Positions 6,464 to 7,155 of a DNA stretch of 7,155 nt are shown piece after piece. The first letter of the stretch is position 1, and every line of letters begins with the position of its first letter. A program made the translations under genes and the position numbers. Source of the stretch: JBCCRH01 sp039208045 (GTDB lineage: Bacteria > Bacteroidota > Bacteroidia > Chitinophagales > Saprospiraceae); assembly GCA_039208045.1 (NCBI GenBank), contig JBCCRH010000337.1, positions 1 through 7,155 on the forward strand. The letters run 5' to 3'. The notes under the pieces are model-generated. The model saw only the letters and a list, made by a program, of their open reading frames with translations, was not told where the DNA came from and did no database searches.

Positions 6464-7155
6464 ATGGAGCTTATGCGAATTCTATCTACTCTTTTGTTGC
6501 TTTTTGGAATACTGAGTCTGCATGCACAAGACGAACATACCTACTGGGCAGTTGGTGATACCAGTGATGCGAGCACTGCTCATGAGTACGGGGTGGTTTT
6601 AGCAGGCGGAAATACCGATCACGATAATGCGATGCGCTGGATGCTAGAGCGTGCGAATGGAGGCGATGTCGTCATACTCCGCGCTAGTGGATCGGATGGA
6701 TATAACGACTACTTTTTCTCCGAACTAGGTATTGATGTACACTCCGTGGAGACGATTCGCTTTGATGGGCTGGGTGCTGCTAGCGATCCCTTTGTTATTG
6801 AGCGTATCCGCCAGGCGGAAGTCTTGTTTTTTGCAGGGGGCGATCAGTTTGACTACTATCAATATTGGAAAGATAATGCCATCGAAGAAGCTATAAATTA
6901 TTTAATTAATGATAAGCAAGCCACGGTTGGAGGTACCAGCGCGGGCATGGCTATTCTGGGTGGGGCGTACTATGCACCTTCCGATTTAGGGGTATTGTCG
7001 AGCGAAGCTTTAAGCGATCCCTTTGATCCGTACATGGATGTGATAGGTGCAGATGATTTTATCAATATTCCACTGCTAGAGCGGGTTATTACGGATACGC
7101 ACTATAGCGATCGGGAGCGCCAGGGGCGTCACTTTGCCTTTTTGGCTCGGCTAGC
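6464..7155 (+). CDS. Exported cyanophycinase-like peptidase (S51 family), partial (C-terminus beyond right edge)
   Basis: The frame is open for 230 codons to the window end. An in-frame TAA at 6455 bounds the start to the ATG at 6464 or the ATG at 6473. The second gives a cleaner signal peptide (MRILSTLLLLFGILSLHAQ) and may be the true start; numbering here is from 6464. After the export signal comes a class-I glutamine-amidotransferase-like fold: GVVLAGGNTDHDNAM near 43-57, VVILRASG near 69-76, AGGDQ at 124-128, the nucleophile elbow GGTSAGMAI with S159, and DTHYSDRERQGR at 211-222 with H213. From memory of the cyanobacterial cyanophycinase CphB, the Ser nucleophile, His, the GGDQ glutamine and the spaced arginines (R217, R219, R222) are all conserved, while the Gln before the His is Thr212 here. 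It would hydrolyse beta-Asp-Arg type or similar dipeptide linkages in the periplasm or outside the cell. The exact substrate is an inference, because S51 relatives vary. Confidence 0.88.
   Translation, partial: MELMRILSTLLLLFGILSLHAQDEHTYWAVGDTSDASTAHEYGVVLAGGNTDHDNAMRWMLERANGGDVVILRASGSDGYNDYFFSELGIDVHSVETIRFDGLGAASDPFVIERIRQAEVLFFAGGDQFDYYQYWKDNAIEEAINYLINDKQATVGGTSAGMAILGGAYYAPSDLGVLSSEALSDPFDPYMDVIGADDFINIPLLERVITDTHYSDRERQGRHFAFLARL

Overview
The window looks like chromosomal DNA of a Bacteroidota bacterium, probably of the Saprospiraceae/Lewinella type. The reasons are a TonB-dependent receptor (STN + carboxypeptidase-like + plug + barrel) paired with a DUF4249 lipoprotein, a LytS/YehU-type kinase with a LytTR regulator, starts without convincing Shine-Dalgarno sites, and a candidate Bacteroidota-type promoter (TTG-19 nt-TAnnTT). 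The genus is an inference from gene content, not a measurement.

Layout from left to right. Positions 1-545 (minus) hold the start of a multi-pass membrane protein of unknown function that runs off the left edge. Positions 4148-1494 and 1469-639 (both minus) form a two-gene operon: an 884-residue outer-membrane TonB-dependent receptor followed 24 nt later by a DUF4249 lipoprotein. This is a recurrent Bacteroidota pair thought to work as a channel plus a surface or periplasmic partner. A gap of about 340 nt (4149-4486) separates this operon from a divergent plus-strand operon. The gap holds a 163-nt imperfect palindrome that does not read like a gene. Positions 4487-6260 (plus) encode a sensor histidine kinase and, overlapping it by 23 nt, its LytTR response regulator. 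After a 203-nt gap with a possible terminator, an exported cyanophycinase-like peptidase (S51 family) starts at 6464 and is cut by the right edge.

A reasonable but unproven reading is that the two-component system senses something at the envelope and regulates genes nearby, perhaps the divergent receptor/lipoprotein operon across the shared intergenic region. The most unusual item is the long palindrome in that region, which could be a non-autonomous mobile element, a dispersed intergenic repeat or a structured RNA/regulatory element. I see no CRISPR array, tRNA, rRNA, insertion sequence with a transposase, or recognisable defence system. The genes themselves are of ordinary families.
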